A stretch of 12,171 bases of DNA from Saccoglossus kowalevskii (GCF_000003605.2 NW_003128862.1:804091-816261); one strand, 5' to 3'; positions 1 through 7,299 are shown, counted from the stretch's first letter. Notes: a model not told the origin generated them from the letters alone. Made by a program: numbers and translations.

Positions 1-60
1 AATGAATGAATTAATTAATTAATATTAATTAATTAATGAACTGATTATTTTAATGAATTG
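1..60. repeat. AATT/TTAA simple repeat
   Basis: The first bases are built almost entirely from AATT, TTAA and AATGAA units, with several consecutive AATTAATT steps. This is a degraded AT-rich simple repeat that may continue upstream of the window. It carries no open frame. Confidence 0.75.
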
Positions 61-434
61 ATTATTCAACTTATAACTATTTGTGTCTTACATTTATACA
101 CAATATTAGTGAATATTAGCTGTTGGCTTTGATTTGTCTTTGTATTTTGACCAATGTCTTAAAACGTGGGAACACAGTAACTACTACTACATATATGTAT
201 ACTTTTTCCATAAGACTTTCAAATATGTAAATATAAACAGATATTTAATCATTATTAATAGGGGTGCAAAATAAATGACATAGTTTTTCTATTTAGAGTG
301 ACTACCATAAAGCTACACTTTAGCAGTGGTTGAACGATTGTTATAAAGTGTTGGAGTCAAAATGAGTGCCAGAGCAAGTACACTGACACATTTTTCACAT
401 ACAAGTGGTTTATATTAGTATTAAAGCATAATTA
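61..434. other. Non-coding AT-rich stretch
   Basis: No convincing coding frame, RNA gene or repeat is visible. A TAGGGGTGC string at 259-267 resembles the end of some hAT elements, but no partner end was found. Confidence 0.5.
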
Positions 435-519
435 TTGAACAAAAAATCATGTGAGTTAATATATATCCCTATACAATTCATCTTAATCGCCTGCACACAC
501 TTTTTCTCATTATATATTC

Positions 520-533
520 AAAATGGCGGCCGT
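520..533 (+). promoter_or_regulatory. YY1-like element AAAATGGCGGCCG
   Basis: The sequence matches the core of the animal YY1 site (AANATGGCGGC), which in many animals sits just downstream of transcription starts and can overlap a start codon. Here it lies 25 bases before the ATG of the candidate gene and 63 bases before its first splice donor, which is the expected arrangement. The ATG inside the motif opens only a 12-codon frame. The match is seen; its function is inferred. Confidence 0.35.
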
Positions 534-557
534 GTGGCCACGCTCACCATTGGGCAG

Positions 558-595
558 ATGACAGACAACCTGATTCTTGTCAGACACATCCTAAG
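558..595 (+). CDS. Candidate gene A, exon 1
   Basis: An ATG at 558 starts a frame read as MTDNLILVRHILR that runs into a strong donor, CTAAG|GTATGT, at 595/596. The frame is open upstream to 435, so the true start could lie further left, or 558 could be an internal residue of a longer exon. The exon ends in phase 2. Joining it to the acceptor at 745/746 restores an Arg codon and continues directly into exon 2. A pyrimidine-rich tract at about 498-510 followed by CAG at 555-557 means this could also be an internal exon. I recognise no family. Translation and phase are seen; the gene is inferred. Confidence 0.3.
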
Positions 596-745
596 GTATG
601 TAAAAAACATCATCTTGAAAAATTCCCATAGGGGGAGGTGGGTGGTTGGCCATGGTCTAATAACTATACAGTAACAATGCTCAAATCATTGTTTTCTTTG
701 CAAATATTGAACAATTCTTAATATTTCAACACTCGCACGTTTCAG

Positions 746-876
746 AGAAATTTACGATATTGTGTTTAAGCTCATACCTGGATCACTCGCCAGTGTAGCA
801 ACCAAAGAGCCGCCTCGATCAAATAAAAACGAAAAACGACATAGAGTAGTCACAGATCTATTGCAGCTGTTCGACA
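746..876 (+). CDS. Candidate gene A, exon 2
   Basis: The acceptor CGTTTCAG at 738-745 opens a frame that begins EIYDIVFKLIPGSLASV and continues through a Lys/Arg/Asn-rich stretch (KNEKRHRVV) to TDLLQLFD. This is a protein-like mix of hydrophobic and charged residues. The frame stays open to a TAA at 933-935, so the message could end there, giving a 75-residue product from the ATG at 558. To join exon 3 in phase, the best available donor is the weak ACA|GTCAAC at 876/877. The two later GT sites (895, 904) would each create a stop at the junction. The alternation of amphipathic stretches faintly resembles a death-fold (CARD-like) region, but I cannot support that assignment. Confidence 0.28.
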
Positions 877-958
877 GTCAACAGATTAAATTTTGTCGGG
901 AATGTTACTCTCCATCCAAGAAAATACTGAAATAATGAAATTTTGTTTTATATTCAAG

Positions 959-1027
959 AAACATGTGATACAGAACTTGATTACGTGGATAGTTTCATCA
1001 ATTTCATTCCGTCGGATGAACTGGCAA
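959..1027 (+). CDS. Candidate gene A, exon 3
   Basis: A good acceptor (TTTTGTTTTATATTCAAG, ending at 958) precedes a 23-codon acidic segment, TCDTELDYVDSFINFIPSDELA. Two exits are possible. One is GCAA|GTACGA at 1027/1028, which leaves phase 1 and fits exon 4. The other is a GC-type donor, CTG|GCAAGT, at 1023/1024, which matches the classic rare GC donor but leaves phase 0. The frame stops at TAA 1039-1041 if unspliced. The composition is more protein-like than its surroundings. The family is unknown. Confidence 0.27.
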
Positions 1028-1142
1028 GTACGACTACATAATGACACGTTTTAAATATAAGACTAGAAATATCGCTGCTAAATATGTGATTCAATAAATT
1101 TCGTACAAATATTGACAATATGCAGATTGGCCGTTAAAATGA

Positions 1143-1196
1143 CCGCTGTGATGATTGACGAAAGGGGCTGCACTTATTTTTAGTGCAGATCAGCGG
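1143..1196. other. Nested stem structure
   Basis: The outer arms CCGCTG(TG)AT at 1143-1152 and ATCAGCGG at 1189-1196 pair with one 2-base bulge. Directly inside the right arm, CTGCACT (1168-1174) and AGTGCAG (1182-1188) form a second stem with a 7-base T-rich loop. The left side keeps a 15-base unpaired stretch. The element lies in the long intron of candidate gene A. It matches no structured RNA I know. Confidence 0.35.
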
Positions 1197-1283
1197 ATTT
1201 CTTTTCTGTTTCAATTTGCTCCGAGTTGAATTATTCTGGTTTTTGTCACATGCATTCATCAACTTCAATAATATGCTCTATTT

Positions 1284-1296
1284 TCGTGACTCACGA
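1284..1296. promoter_or_regulatory. Symmetric AP-1 site
   Basis: TCGTGACTCACGA is a 13-base odd palindrome centred on the AP-1 core TGACTCA (1287-1293). AP-1/bZIP dimers prefer such symmetric sites. A single match of this length can occur by chance. Confidence 0.25.
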
Positions 1297-1635
1297 GAAT
1301 AAACTAAATACATTTGTTAATGATAAGTGTACACTCTAATACATATGCTGCTTTGAAACTGTTAAGTAACGCGTACAACTTATGCAGAGATAACGCGATT
1401 CTATACTCCATTCGGAAAAATCGTTTTTTGTGTGTGCTCAGTCAGTCGAATAATTAATTTAATAAACAGGGATACGTTGTTTTAACAGTATTGGTGTAAG
1501 CCACCCAAATTTGTCGATATTTTTGTTAAACGGAAGATTTATATTTTATATTTATTGCTTGAATATGACTTTTACATATGACAGCACATTTCGTTATACG
1601 ATATTATTGAAATGTACTTACCGTTTAACTAATAA
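1297..1635. other. Non-coding, within candidate intron
   Basis: I see no open frame, RNA gene or repeat with support. It is AT-rich sequence between the AP-1-like and NRF1-like sites. Confidence 0.5.
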
Positions 1636-1647
1636 TGCGCATGCGCA
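1636..1647. promoter_or_regulatory. Perfect NRF1 site TGCGCATGCGCA
   Basis: This 12-base palindrome fits every position of the NRF1 consensus YGCGCAYGCGCR. NRF1-type sites mark housekeeping, often bidirectional, promoters across animals. It sits in AT-rich DNA where a GC-rich 12-mer of this kind is rare by chance. Its place in the putative third intron of candidate gene A means that either an alternative promoter lies here or the gene model is wrong. No obvious first exon could be identified on either side. Confidence 0.5.
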
Positions 1648-2159
1648 CAATGGTAACAGACATGACCACGTTCTGACAAAGTGACTTCCCTCAGACTGGT
1701 AAACAACTAGACCGCCTTACGAAAGTAATACGTGTGAAACAACAAGTTAATTTTTATAAATGTACCAATAAGATCAAATATACTGCTCTCTTGAGAACCC
1801 ATATTCGCACCTCAGTGGTTATGATTTCCTATATATCGCTTTATCTTTGAAGACACCATACTCCTGTCGTTTAATCACAAACAAAATTGTCGCACAATTC
1901 ATTAAAAGCCTAGTTATTTATAAATTAGGACATGCAACTGCTTTGATGTGCAATGGAGAATAAAATTGAAGCCACGCGAATTATGAAATGATAACAAAGT
2001 CACATGACAAATGCATAGTTTTAAAAATGTTATTTTGTTTCATTTCAATTCGGAGAGAGTGAATATTACATCATGGCATATCAGGATACTTTTGTATGTT
2101 TATGACTCCTGTTCTACTAGTAACTGTAATCTATTTATTGTAACGTGTATCAAACACAG
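1648..2159. other. Non-coding, within candidate intron
   Basis: No supported coding frame, RNA gene or repeat. The last bases (CAAACACAG, ending at 2159) form the acceptor used for candidate exon 4. Confidence 0.5.
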
Positions 2160-2227
2160 CTGCAAACATCAAACGATCTGTACATGAATTAAAACAACAC
2201 ATGGAGCTACCATTAAACACATCTCGT
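2160..2227 (+). CDS. Candidate gene A, exon 4
   Basis: After the acceptor ending at 2159, the phase-1 continuation reads AANIKRSVHELKQHMELPLNTSR and then meets TGA at 2231-2233 unless spliced. The residue mix (Lys, His, Glu, Leu) suggests a short amphipathic helix, and it is among the most protein-like short segments in the window. The best donor is CGT|GTATGA at 2227/2228, leaving phase 0, which matches the next candidate acceptor. The donor is not strong, and no family is recognised. Confidence 0.25.
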
Positions 2228-2396
2228 GTATGATTTGTAGTTCCCGGATGCGACCCGCGGGATCACTTTTGCTTTCATCATGTGTGGTGATTCGGTCTAG
2301 CGTCACGGGTCAATTGGAGGATATAATTAAATACAAGATAAATCAAGTTGTTTTTGATGGGGCAATAAACTAGCGTTCGATGTTTTTATTTTCAAG

Positions 2397-2549
2397 TCAG
2401 CAGTGTTGTACGCTGTTGTCAGCTACATAAATAGGGCACTCCAGTGGCGACGCGCACAATGGCGCAACTGCAATGGTGGATGCCGTTCGATGCGTAGATA
2501 TAATTTTGAAATAGAATTAGAGAATCACTCATGTTGTTTTTTTATGTGA
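2397..2549 (+). CDS. Candidate gene A, terminal exon
   Basis: A strong pyrimidine tract and acceptor (GATGTTTTTATTTTCAAG, ending at 2396) opens, in the phase required by exon 4, a 50-codon frame ending at TGA 2547-2549. It starts SAVLYAVVSYINRALQW, passes a basic Arg/Cys-rich middle (RRAQWRNCNGGCRSMRR) and ends ELENHSCCFFM. The segment is richer in CpG than its flanks. No AATAAA follows within the next few hundred bases, which weakens the terminal-exon reading. With exons 1-4 the model totals 459 nt, or 152 residues. Confidence 0.2.
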   Translation, partial: SAVLYAVVSYINRALQWRRAQWRNCNGGCRSMRRYNFEIELENHSCCFFM

Positions 2550-2858
2550 ATTTATGCTAAACAACTTATAGTACATGATTCTAAAGGTAGTCATTATTTA
2601 AATATTTGGTTTTGATATTTCCCCTTCTTTCAAATGCTTCTCAGTAATCGTCGTTTTAGCTCCCCATTAATTTACTTAATAATATCAAATGGATTATCTA
2701 CGATAAATAGCGTTTGCTATATATAAGTGCAGCTCTTCGTATACCTCCAACAGAAGCATGTTATGTGACTGGAAATCGATATAAAAACATTGTACAAATA
2801 TTTTGCATTTTTGTAATATTTCTGTGATCATGAACAACTTCTGAAAAATCAATTTACA
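2550..2858. other. Non-coding stretch with TATA-like box
   Basis: The only notable string is TATATATAAG at 2718-2727, which fits the TATAWAAG core-promoter box. No clear initiator or downstream first exon accompanies it, so it may simply reflect AT richness. Confidence 0.3.
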
Positions 2859-3107
2859 GTGACCAGGTGGACATGTGCAAGCATACGTTTTGGGTATTTG
2901 GGTTATGGCCCAGATTACATAATCAAATCATCTGAGTTATCAATATCACCAGTGGCAATTATTGTCCCTGGGCAACTGGAATCAGTTATTTCATTGTCGA
3001 ATAATTCATACCACACTAGTATATGTATACTTTATATGACCATAAATTGGAACACAATGCGCACCCAACAAATTTATTATTTTCTAAAACTTTATTTCTC
3101 TATTTAA
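2859..3107 (+). CDS. Weak exon-like open frame
   Basis: A consensus acceptor, AATTTACAG (ending at 2859), introduces a stretch open in two frames. One frame runs 82 codons to TAA 3105-3107 and includes LGYGPDYIIKSSELSISPV and a Val/Ile/Ser-rich middle. The other reads DQVDMCKHTFWVFGLWPRL before stopping at 2932-2934. Neither resembles a known protein. The late part of the long frame is AT-driven, so only the first 150 bases could plausibly be exonic. A length of 82 codons is within chance expectation. Confidence 0.15.
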   Translation: MTRWTCASIRFGYLGYGPDYIIKSSELSISPVAIIVPGQLESVISLSNNSYHTSICILYMTINWNTMRTQQIYYFLKLYFSI

Positions 3108-3472
3108 TCATATTCTTTTTTGAAAATCACGTCGAATAGACGTACATGGTGCTGTATTTAATATCATACGACACGCATCGATAACAATTTGAATTGTCAC
3201 GGTGGATGCTCTACAAGCAAGTGATCATTTAATGATACATCATCAAATCTTCTATAAGCCACGTTTAGTTGATTACTTAGGCTTTTAGTATGTGTGGTCA
3301 AACTCCATAGGTTGATTTAGTTGGGCAATTGCGTGTTGTAATCAAACTAATGACCTGCGTGCTATGGTACCCAATGTTACGTTCTGATATATGATTGCAT
3401 ATACCAATTAATTGTGAAATATTTAGGTTCGTTTGTATTTTTCGTTTTTGCAGTTTTGCGTTTATGTGGTAT

Positions 3473-3506
3473 CATAGACCTTAGAAATCTCTTTCTAAGG
3501 TCTATG
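3473..3506. repeat. 15-bp perfect inverted repeat (hairpin)
   Basis: CATAGACCTTAGAAA at 3473-3487 is followed, after the 4-base spacer TCTC, by its exact reverse complement at 3492-3506. Two G-T wobbles and one A-T pair extend the stem outward to about 3470-3509. A 15-bp perfect arm pair with so short a loop is very unlikely by chance. It could be a remnant of a foldback or MITE-type element, a transcribed hairpin or a dispersed palindromic repeat. It lies inside an otherwise unremarkable open stretch on the plus strand that I do not regard as coding. Confidence 0.8.
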
Positions 3507-3510
3507 GTGG

Positions 3511-3865
3511 TACGGAACATTTTATTTCGTGTTAATATTCTAGTAAGTGCGAGATGTATGCGTTACCTGTGTACATACGTTTTACTGAGTCGATCGTTAG
3601 CGAGTTTCATGTGCGTGACTGTTTGTGTACTACGTCATGTTACTACATGTTGCGTGTCTTCCAAACGAAGATTATAAGTCTAAATCATTGTTTTCAAAAG
3701 ATTAAACCTCATTTAAATCTCATTTTACAAATCAACCCCCTTTTTGCCATGGTTTTTGAAGGTGTATCAAGATTTATCAACATTTTGACACACATTTCGA
3801 TTTGAGGTAAATGGATCTGGAGCAGGTTACACTAATGATTGCCCTCTTAAATGTGGGTACACCCA
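3511..3865. other. No supported gene
   Basis: Two overlapping short open frames cross this stretch in different phases. Both have residue mixes dominated by Cys, Val and Phe and no splice or start support, so I treat them as chance. Nothing else is visible. Confidence 0.5.
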
Positions 3866-3890
3866 TCACGTGATTTGTAGAGGGGGCGCC
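3866..3890. promoter_or_regulatory. E-box and CTCF-like core
   Basis: TCACGTGA at 3866-3873 is a palindromic E-box of the USF/MITF/TFE type. Eight bases later, AGGGGGCGCC (3881-3890) fits the ten right-hand positions of the CTCF consensus (AGRKGGCRSY), but the left-hand CCASY half is absent. This is a small GC-rich island in AT-rich DNA. Binding is speculative. Confidence 0.25.
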
Positions 3891-4742
3891 CTTCCATTCG
3901 GTATAATGAAAATGGTATTCATTGATATTTGCAATTATCCAAGAGATTATCTAAAATAATTACTGTGAGGCGAAAATCAATGTTGTGATTACAACAAGGA
4001 TTACTATAATGAGAATACGAAGTTAAATTAATCTTAACTACAATTAAGCTAAAATCGTCATTTGATTAGAGCCAAGATCATTGAATCCGAGGAACTTTTC
4101 GGCCAGCCATCAATAGCAAGCTTCTTTATTCTCGCTCGGGAACACTACATATAGTGACAACATTGGTCAATCACCAACTTTCATAAACATTCGAGCAAGT
4201 TGATATATATATAACAATTTGAATAGGTGCAATAAACATACAAAAATCAATTGTTTATCACTTCCTGTCTTTGTAATCTTTGTAATCATCAAGATCTTGC
4301 TTGAAAATATTTAGTCAAACTTCAATATATAAACAATGTATGTATTTTGCGTTGTATTTCTGAGTAATGTGCGGTATGTGAGATATTCTTGATAATGTAT
4401 GTTGTATTGGTTTAAGAGAATGGCTATGTTCATATACTGCTAAACAGTTAGACAGAAACACGTATCATTGCGTTTCAAACCATTTTCCTTCTAATAATAC
4501 CAATACTGTGTTTATTTTTCTAGTTTAATAAATTAACGTCACTGCGACACACGAACAATTTCATATTTGGTAAGTCAGTTTTAAAAACGATTATGATATG
4601 AGTAGGAAAAAGTACGATTAATACTTTTTTCAAGTTTAGAAGGGTGTTATCAAGCTGAAAATTATTTTTTTGTCTGCCTTGTTGACGTAAAGAATGCTAG
4701 ATGGTACTTATTGTATGGTTACACTGGCCAATCCGTGCCAAA
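3891..4742. other. Non-coding AT-rich stretch
   Basis: A short (TA)n run lies near 4203-4213. A TTGACGTAA string near 4683 resembles a CRE/ATF half-site. I see no coding frame, RNA gene or longer repeat. Confidence 0.5.
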
Positions 4743-4753
4743 TATATATAAAG
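4743..4753 (+). promoter_or_regulatory. TATA-like box TATATATAAAG
   Basis: A TATA-box match lies about 155 bases upstream of the ATG at 4909. If used, transcription would start near 4770-4780. The Inr-like TCACTC there is imperfect. It is low value alone because AT strings are frequent here. Confidence 0.18.
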
Positions 4754-4908
4754 CACTTTTCGATTCATCACTCGATTTGAATGTAAATATATAGGCAATT
4801 CGTCTCTAACACGAGAGCCTATCGTTTTGTTTCGTGCATTGAATCCTGGGAGAATTGTCAACATAGAAGATATTTGCATAAGAGAAATCATCTCTTATTA
4901 CATACTAA

Positions 4909-5094
4909 ATGTCGTACATAATTAAAAAATATGTGGACAGCGGCTCAACCGATCCCCTGTATTGTTACAATCCTCTGGAGTTTGATGCTTATGAGACATT
5001 GAATACGCTGAGAATTTGTCAAGATTGCGAAGCAGCCATGCGTTTTCTGTTTAATTACACTCCACCGTCAATATATTTTACGAGAATAAACTAA
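4909..5094 (+). CDS. Small ORF, 61 codons
   Basis: An ATG immediately after an in-frame TAA opens a 61-codon frame ending at TAA 5092-5094. It begins MSYIIKKYVDSGSTDPLYCY and later includes LEFDAYETLNTLRICQDCEAAM, a balanced acidic/hydrophobic mix with four Cys. The start context is weak (T at -3). An AATAAA lies at the very end of the frame. The length is within chance expectation, and no family is recognised. An internal exon starting at GGACAG (around 4936-4941) is an alternative reading. Confidence 0.2.
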   Translation: MSYIIKKYVDSGSTDPLYCYNPLEFDAYETLNTLRICQDCEAAMRFLFNYTPPSIYFTRIN

Positions 5095-5775
5095 TAATTC
5101 CCTTCTCTCCAACACCATCGGGAATTCGTTCTATAACTGATATTAACTGAATATGTGATAATTAAAGTTCAAATTAGATTGCCCATATATGAACTTGTCT
5201 AATGTTTTTTTAATTAGGATATGGCGTCGCATATCACTTGTTTACCTTGGACGGAAAATGGTTGTCGCATACAAATCGACTGAGTAATACATACATGCGC
5301 ATTACGATAATGATTTCAAAGAGCTATATTTGAGTCATTCTTAAAAAAAGGTACCTGGATGTAGTCGTAACTGTTAACCATCAAAGGAACTCTTAAAAGT
5401 ATTTATATTTTCAATTTCAGGAAGAAATACCATTTTCAACAATTTTGTAATGTTTCAATCAAAACCCGTTTCGATTGACAAGCAATATTGCTCGTTCGCT
5501 TTTGTATGATTACGCCGTAACTAGGGAAACATGGTGTAATCAGAACGTAACAAAATTCGTAGTTCAACATTCTACAAAATAATGAGGATAATAATTCACC
5601 GATGATTGCTTCGATGTATACCATTTATTTACAGTGTTTGGACTTAACTATGCTTATTATCGTTGTACTTAAATCATTACACGTTGCCAACGGTACGTGG
5701 TCCGTAACACGCAAAGCTATGGTGTTCAAACTGAAATGACAATTGTAAAAGTATTTTATTGGGCAATTTTAATTT
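5095..5775. other. No supported gene
   Basis: This is AT-rich sequence with one short minus-strand open frame (5436-5624) that has no start, splice or composition support. I see nothing else. Confidence 0.5.
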
Positions 5776-5814
5776 GTGTTAAAGTGCTTCAGGTACTTCA
5801 GCGCTGAAATTCTC

Positions 5815-6210
5815 ATGGCCATGCGATTGATTTGCATAATTAGATTTAAGTCAGTCGTTTTAAACTTGTGTCTATATGATAAATGCAATCGTCTGGATGA
5901 AGATGATATTGTACTATCGGAACTACCTGTGGCGTTATTTAAACGAAATTCGTTCGCTGGTTCGATCATCGGTATTACCTCCAACCAGTTGTCTCTTGAT
6001 GGTCGAATAAAAAGTGCCTGTGAAATGCACACCTACATGTATATTTTAGGTTTCAGTTGCCCTGAAATGTGTATTAAAAAAAATGAAAAAAAAAAAAAGA
6101 TTCTTAGTTGTAGCTACCCGCACTCGACTGTTTCCGTCGTTCCGCCTTCTACCGAACCGAAACTACGCTATCAAACGTCAAACAACGGGGGCAAGACACG
6201 CAAGTGCTGA
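5815..6210 (+). CDS. Longest ORF, unknown 131-residue protein
   Basis: The frame is open from 5776 to TGA 6208-6210 (144 codons), the longest in the window and longer than chance comfortably explains at this base composition. The first ATG is 5815; the second, at 5821, has the better context (G at -3). In order it shows a hydrophobic N-terminus (LICIIRFKSVVLNLCL), an acidic patch (RLDEDDIVLSELP), a mixed Ser/Ile/Gly centre, a Lys run encoded by two poly-A tracts (6076-6083 and 6086-6098), and a Ser/Pro-rich then basic tail ending KTRKC. AG acceptor-like sites at 5791-5792 and 5800-5801 could make it an internal exon. An 87-codon antisense frame overlaps it. The family is unknown. Confidence 0.35.
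   Translation: MAMRLICIIRFKSVVLNLCLYDKCNRLDEDDIVLSELPVALFKRNSFAGSIIGITSNQLSLDGRIKSACEMHTYMYILGFSCPEMCIKKNEKKKKILSCSYPHSTVSVVPPSTEPKLRYQTSNNGGKTRKC
6076..6098 (+). repeat. Interrupted poly-A tract
   Basis: Runs of 8 and 13 adenines are separated by TG. Within the overlapping open frame they encode a Lys-rich run, which is a likely site of length variation. An AATAAA occurs at 6006-6011, too far upstream for a typical retroposed poly-A tail. Confidence 0.7.
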
Positions 6211-6667
6211 ATATGAAAGAAACTCGTAGTTGAAAAGTATTTCTTTTATAAGTGTCTGAATTATTACTAGCCTAATGAAAATTGTGATTTTGTTTTTTTG
6301 GGAATTAATAGAATATTTGTTTATCAATTGAATATGGTGTAAATGTCTGAAGTTAGTTCCTGGGTCCAAAAAAATATCAAACAATATGTCTCATGACGGC
6401 ATTGTATGTACACCTATGCACAGTCATCATTCCAATACGCGATCACTTACATACAATCGTCACTTACTAAGTGGTGTTCGTTGGCGTTTAAAAAATGGTT
6501 ACAAAAATAAAGACCAGTAACATTCTAAAATAATCGCCCCAAATTTCCGTCTACCGAGAATGTGTGTCTCAAGCGCCAGCAAGCGTTTTACATGCATTTA
6601 ACAATTGGACAAAATTGGATATATAACAGTTAAAATTATACATTGCGTTCCACAATAATATATATAA
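6211..6667. other. No supported gene
   Basis: A 13-base odd palindrome, CACTTACTAAGTG (6461-6473), is the only structure seen. A minus-strand open frame at 6178-6384 looks like chance. Confidence 0.5.
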
Positions 6668-6722
6668 ATGCAAACTGGATATGTTATGTATATCGATGCA
6701 CACTGGATTACCATGCGTATCG
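6668..6722. repeat. Degenerate tandem duplication, unit about 28 bp
   Basis: Two adjacent units, 6668-6695 and 6696-6722, both start ATGCA(A/C)ACTGGAT and end in a TATCG block. They differ by several substitutions and one single-base gap. Both begin at equivalent positions with no spacer, so this is an old local tandem duplication. Confidence 0.5.
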
Positions 6723-6890
6723 TTAACTTGAGAAAATGAGAAAACATTCTTGTTATCCTTATCATTTCATCAAACACTGTGAACAATTTATAATTATTAT
6801 TTTTGTTCGTGATGATACCTCAGATGTATGAGAGGCTTCCCCTAAGGCTGTCAACATAATTCACAATATTCATAATTGAAATATAAGTAA

Positions 6891-7124
6891 GTCAGATATC
6901 CCATGCTCAACGAGCACCAGAAGTTGGACAAAACGACAATGTCTAACGAGTTCGAAGATCAAATCAAAAGATGTTGTTCGAATTATCGAATAACCAAATA
7001 AGAACAATTAATACCGTATCTATATTGTATAGTTTATTTCATAGTTGACATTATCTACAGAATGGTAGATCCGCTGGAGTTTAACGGCGACCTAACCTCC
7101 AAGCATTGTGGTATTGATTTATAG
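6891..7124 (+). pseudogene. Open frame with one internal stop
   Basis: One plus frame runs 77 codons with a single TAA at 6999-7001. The part before the stop, from ATG 6903, is rich in charged and polar residues (MLNEHQKLDKTTMSNEFEDQ). The part after it has a hydrophobic stretch (LIPYLYCIVYFIVDIIY) and then MVDPLEFNGDLTSKHCGIDL to TAG 7122-7124. A TCTACAG acceptor (ending at 7060) just before the last ATG could instead start an exon. A second plus frame and a minus frame are also open across 6890-6990, so coding identity is unclear. It could be a decayed gene, two small exons or chance. Confidence 0.15.
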
Positions 7125-7293
7125 CCAATACGGATATTGGCACGGAGGACTCGAAAGAAATACTGTTTACACCGAGGCAGTTGTAGGTCACAGCAGGGTC
7201 AGCGGCAGTTTTACCCAGGCAGTAATATGCGAATAAAAATACTTTGGGCAAATTACGACCATGGTCGTTAAAACCACAGAGGCCACTTCTCAT
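7097..7293 (-). CDS. Exon-like ORF, possible first exon
   Basis: On the minus strand an ATG at 7293 in good context (A at -3) opens 65 codons beginning MRSGLCGFNDHGRNLPKVFL. It continues through a Cys-containing stretch (YYCLGKTAADPAVTYNCLG) to INQYHNAWR, where a donor GGAG|GTTAGG falls at 7097/7096. Without splicing it stops at 7083-7081. The 360 bases upstream on this strand (7300-7660) are richer in GC and CpG than the rest of the window, as a promoter might be. No downstream partner exon was identified. It overlaps the plus-strand frame ending at 7124. The family is unknown. Confidence 0.22.
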
Positions 7294-7299
7294 TGTTCG

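Noticed and set aside
259-270. TAGGGGTGCAAA as an hAT-type terminal repeat
   Set aside because: No inverted partner end, 8-bp duplication or transposase was found in the window.
1148-1168. GATGA...CGAAA words resembling a hammerhead ribozyme core
   Set aside because: The required CTGATGA is interrupted (CTGTGATGA), stem II would be too short and no cleavage-site stem is placed correctly.
3414-3805. Two overlapping open frames of 83-87 codons
   Set aside because: Lengths are within chance expectation, residues are biased to Cys, Val and Phe, there is no splice or start support, and a palindrome lies inside.
4697-4891. Minus-strand ORF of 64 codons
   Set aside because: It has a chance length, no start-context or splice evidence, and a composition that follows local AT strings.
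6006-6098. AATAAA followed by a poly-A tract as the 3' end of a retroposed copy
   Set aside because: The signal is about 70 bases from the A run, the open frame continues through the run, and no target-site duplication was seen.
6598-6786. Minus-strand ORF rich in Ile, Tyr and Thr
   Set aside because: It is driven by TATA-type repeats and overlaps the tandem duplication.
6976-6984. GTTCGAATT as a tRNA B-box
   Set aside because: The flanking B-box bases do not match, there is no A-box at tRNA spacing and no acceptor stem. A similar minus-strand word near 11005 fails in the same way.
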